From Nitriliruptoraceae bacterium (GTDB lineage: Bacteria > Actinomycetota > Nitriliruptoria > Nitriliruptorales > Nitriliruptoraceae): a DNA stretch of 7,598 nucleotides. The stretch lies in the NCBI GenBank assembly GCA_007125475.1, contig SLDB01000229.1:1-7598 (forward strand), in the 5' to 3' direction. The notes beneath the pieces were generated by a model that did not search any database, had not been told where the DNA came from, and saw only the letters and a list, made by a program, of their open reading frames with translations. Both the position numbers and the translations under genes were made by a program. This document shows positions 5,372 through 7,598 of this stretch, piece by piece (within the stretch, counting starts at the first letter, position 1; every line of letters begins with the position of its first letter).

Positions 5372-7598
5372 CGGCGCAGCCCGGCGTCGTCGAGGGCCAG
5401 CAGCTGGGAGCGGATCGACGCCGGCGTGAACGGGATGTGGCGCAGCCGCACCCCCACCGCGTCGTCGATGGCGTTCGCGACCGCGGCCGGGACCGCAGGG
5501 GTGGCGACCTCACCGGCGCCCAGCGGCGGCGAGCCGGGGCGGTCCAGGAGCACGACCTCGATCGCGGGGACGTCGCGGAACCCGATCACCGGGTAGGTGC
5601 TCCACGACAGGCTCGACACGCCGCGGCCGTCGGCGGCGACCTGTTCGACCAGCGTGCGGCTCACCCCCTGCACCAGGCCGCCCTCGAGCTGCTGTCGCAG
5701 CCCCTCGGTGTTCACCACCGTCCCGGCGTCGGCGGCGAGGACCAGCCGGTCGACCCGGACGAGGTCGGTGTCGAGGTCGACGGTGACGTCGGCGACGACG
5801 GCGACGTAGGCGGCGACGTCGTGGTAGCGCATCAGGCACACGCCCTGGCCGCGTCCGCTGGGGCCGACGTGCGCACGCCAGTCGGCGGCTCGGGTGGCGG
5901 TGTCCAGGACGGCGCGGGCCCGCTCGTCGGCGAGGTGGCGGTGCCGGAACGCGACGGGGTCGGCGCCGGCCGCCTCGGCGAGCTCGTCGAGGAACGACTC
6001 GGCGGCGAAGACGTTCGCGAACGCCCCCAGCGACCGCAGCGACCCGGTGCGCAGCGGGCCGTCGACGTGGTCGGCGACGGTCGCCACCGCCGGCAGGTCG
6101 TACAACGTCGGGGTGATGTTGCGGGCACCGCCCTCGCCCGGCCCGGACCACAGGCGCGGGACGCCGTCCTCACGGAGCCAGGACACCGTCAGGGCGTTGC
6201 CCTGACCGCGCGCACGGGCGGTGTGGGCGTCGGTGAGGGTGCGGTGCCGCCAGGCCCGGATCCGGCCGTCGTCGCCGAGCCCGGCCTCGAGGTCGGCGGC
6301 CATCGCCGGGCCGAAGGCGTCCCACCGGAACTCGTCCTCGGTGCGGTACTGCAGCCGCACGGGCCGTCCGGGGACCGCGCGGGCGGTGTACGCCGCCAGG
6401 GCGGCGACGTCGTCGACCCCGTTGTGGCCGTACGAGCCGGGGCCGTGGGCGTGGTGGACCGTGATCTCGCCCGGGTCCATCTCCAGGAGGGTGGCGAGCT
6501 CCCGGCGGAACGGGTAGACGCCCTGGGTCGAGGTCCACACCTCGAGGTGGCCGTCCTCGACGCGGGCGACGGCGCAGGAGGGGGCCATCGAGGCGTGCGC
6601 CTGGTAGGCGGTGGTGTAGGTGGCCCGGTGCGGGGCGCCCTCGGCGAGGATGTCGGCGACCTCGGGGTCGTCGCGGACCGGGTGGGGGTGGGTGGCCAGC
6701 GACCGCATCGTCGTCACCGCGTCGCCGTCGAACGCCAGGCCGACCCCGCGCCAACGGGCCCGGGCGGCCAGCGACTCGACCCCGCGCACCGCCACCTCGT
6801 CGCGGTCGGCGACGACCACGGCGAACCGGCCGTCACGCACGACGGCGACGACCCCCGCCAGCGCCTCCACCGGCGAGGTGTCGAGGTCGGCGAGCTCGGC
6901 GTCGTACGTCGGGGGGAGCAGCACCCGGGCCCAGCACATCCCCGGCAGGTGCAGGTCCTGGACGTAGGCGCCGGATCCGGTGAGCTTGTCGGCCAGGTCG
7001 GCACGCGGAGGCGATCCGCCCAGCAGGGGGGCGTCCCACCGCGGGGCGTCGGTGTCCAGGATCGCCCCGGTCGGTGAGCCGTCGGCGGCCAGACGGGCGA
7101 ACGTCACCCTCCGGCCGTCGGGGGCGCGCACCGCGCCGGCGGCCTCGATGGTCAGCGCGTCGACGTCCGCGTCGAGGTGCTCGGCGGCGATGGCCAGCAG
7201 CCGGCGTCGCAGGGCGTTGGCGGCCATCGCCACCGCCACCCCGCCCTGGGGCACCGACACCGACTTCACGGTGTAGTCCTCGTCGGGGCTCGACGCGGTC
7301 GAGGCGGAGCGGACGTCGACGAGGCCGTGGTCGACGCCGAGCTGCGAGGCGGCGATCTGGGCGACGGCGTTGTGCACCCCCTGACCGATCTCGGAGCGCC
7401 CGCTGCGCAACTCGATCCGCCCGTCGGCGCCGACGGTGAACCAGTCGGCGAGGTCCGGGGCACGGTCGAGCTCGGGTGGGCGGGGGGTGTCGGCGCCGAC
7501 GTCGTCCGGCGTTGGCCGTAGGCGCACCACCCGGCAGCGGCTCACCGCCGAGCAGGGGCCGACCACCTCGGTCGGGGCCCCGTCCGTCGCGGGACCCA
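5359..7598 (-). CDS. Molybdopterin-binding subunit of a xanthine dehydrogenase-family hydroxylase (IorB/nicotinate-dehydrogenase-B type), N-terminus beyond window
   Basis: Large subunit of a molybdenum hydroxylase, which oxidises N-heterocycles, aldehydes or similar substrates with water as oxygen source and passes electrons to a [2Fe-2S] partner. Residue numbers count from GTG at 7566. SEIGQGVHNAVAQIAASQL (58-76) is a molybdopterin-contact motif placed before the hammerhead-like segment TGSGAYVQDLHLPGM (196-210). This order is typical of the isoquinoline-oxidoreductase beta group. HASMAPSCAVA (324-334), GSYGHNGVDD (377-386), LRTGSLRSLGAFANVFAAESFLDELA (505-530) and QLEGGLVQG (626-634) follow. 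The C-terminal GAGEVATPAVPAAVANAI (683-700) carries the likely catalytic glutamate E686. The frame is open to the right edge, so the start is not seen. GTG at 7566 has no convincing ribosome-binding site. The substrate is unknown; partner and maturation genes would lie outside the window. Confidence 0.9.
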   Translation of the reverse strand, partial: GPATDGAPTEVVGPCSAVSRCRVVRLRPTPDDVGADTPRPPELDRAPDLADWFTVGADGRIELRSGRSEIGQGVHNAVAQIAASQLGVDHGLVDVRSASTASSPDEDYTVKSVSVPQGGVAVAMAANALRRRLLAIAAEHLDADVDALTIEAAGAVRAPDGRRVTFARLAADGSPTGAILDTDAPRWDAPLLGGSPPRADLADKLTGSGAYVQDLHLPGMCWARVLLPPTYDAELADLDTSPVEALAGVVAVVRDGRFAVVVADRDEVAVRGVESLAARARWRGVGLAFDGDAVTTMRSLATHPHPVRDDPEVADILAEGAPHRATYTTAYQAHASMAPSCAVARVEDGHLEVWTSTQGVYPFRRELATLLEMDPGEITVHHAHGPGSYGHNGVDDVAALAAYTARAVPGRPVRLQYRTEDEFRWDAFGPAMAADLEAGLGDDGRIRAWRHRTLTDAHTARARGQGNALTVSWLREDGVPRLWSGPGEGGARNITPTLYDLPAVATVADHVDGPLRTGSLRSLGAFANVFAAESFLDELAEAAGADPVAFRHRHLADERARAVLDTATRAADWRAHVGPSGRGQGVCLMRYHDVAAYVAVVADVTVDLDTDLVRVDRLVLAADAGTVVNTEGLRQQLEGGLVQGVSRTLVEQVAADGRGVSSLSWSTYPVIGFRDVPAIEVVLLDRPGSPPLGAGEVATPAVPAAVANAIDDAVGVRLRHIPFTPASIRSQLLALDDAGLRRVLA

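Noticed and set aside
5437..7077. Long open frame on the plus strand (about 546 codons) opposite the molybdenum-enzyme gene
   Set aside because: Its translation is rich in G, R, V and A with no recognisable domain. The opposite strand encodes a strongly conserved family across the whole span. Long antisense frames are expected at this GC content.
1..7598. CRISPR arrays, tRNA or rRNA genes, insertion sequences, or a multi-gene defence system
   Set aside because: No regularly spaced repeats, no tRNA/rRNA landmarks, no transposase or integrase motifs, and no defence-type domains were seen; the coding space is filled by recognisable metabolic and RNA-processing families plus one lipoprotein.

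Overview
The window is a gene-dense, very GC-rich stretch with several GTG starts and good AGGAGG-like ribosome-binding sites. It suggests a high-GC actinobacterium. The support is the actinobacterial style of RNase D, a deacetylase resembling MshB/Mca of mycothiol metabolism, and TANNNT-type -10 boxes with no clear -35. The lineage is an inference; no marker here fixes it below phylum.

Layout: (1) 1-1148, minus strand: RNase D, cut at its C-terminus by the left edge. (2) 1215-2054, plus strand: a PIG-L/MshB/Mca-family zinc deacetylase, transcribed divergently from RNase D across a 66-bp gap. (3) 2197-2703 and 2729-3814, plus strand: a flavin-reductase-domain protein and a secreted lipoprotein resembling BMP/PnrA solute-binding proteins. 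They are 25 bp apart and probably co-transcribed. (4) 3895-5328, plus strand: pyruvate kinase with all main catalytic residues. Its leader can fold into two adjacent perfect hairpins inside a short closing stem. (5) 5359-7598, minus strand, convergent with pyruvate kinase: the large molybdopterin subunit of a xanthine-dehydrogenase-family hydroxylase, cut at its N-terminus by the right edge.

The genes do not form one pathway. RNase D (RNA processing), pyruvate kinase (glycolysis) and the deacetylase (possibly thiol metabolism) are housekeeping-type genes placed side by side. The flavin reductase/lipoprotein pair and the molybdenum hydroxylase are the less predictable parts. I see no mobile element, CRISPR array, tRNA, rRNA or phage gene. 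I did not find a convincing new multi-gene system. The points most worth checking are the structured pyruvate kinase leader, the atypical orphan BMP-like lipoprotein, the unresolved N-terminus of the molybdenum enzyme, and short tandem duplications at gene edges.
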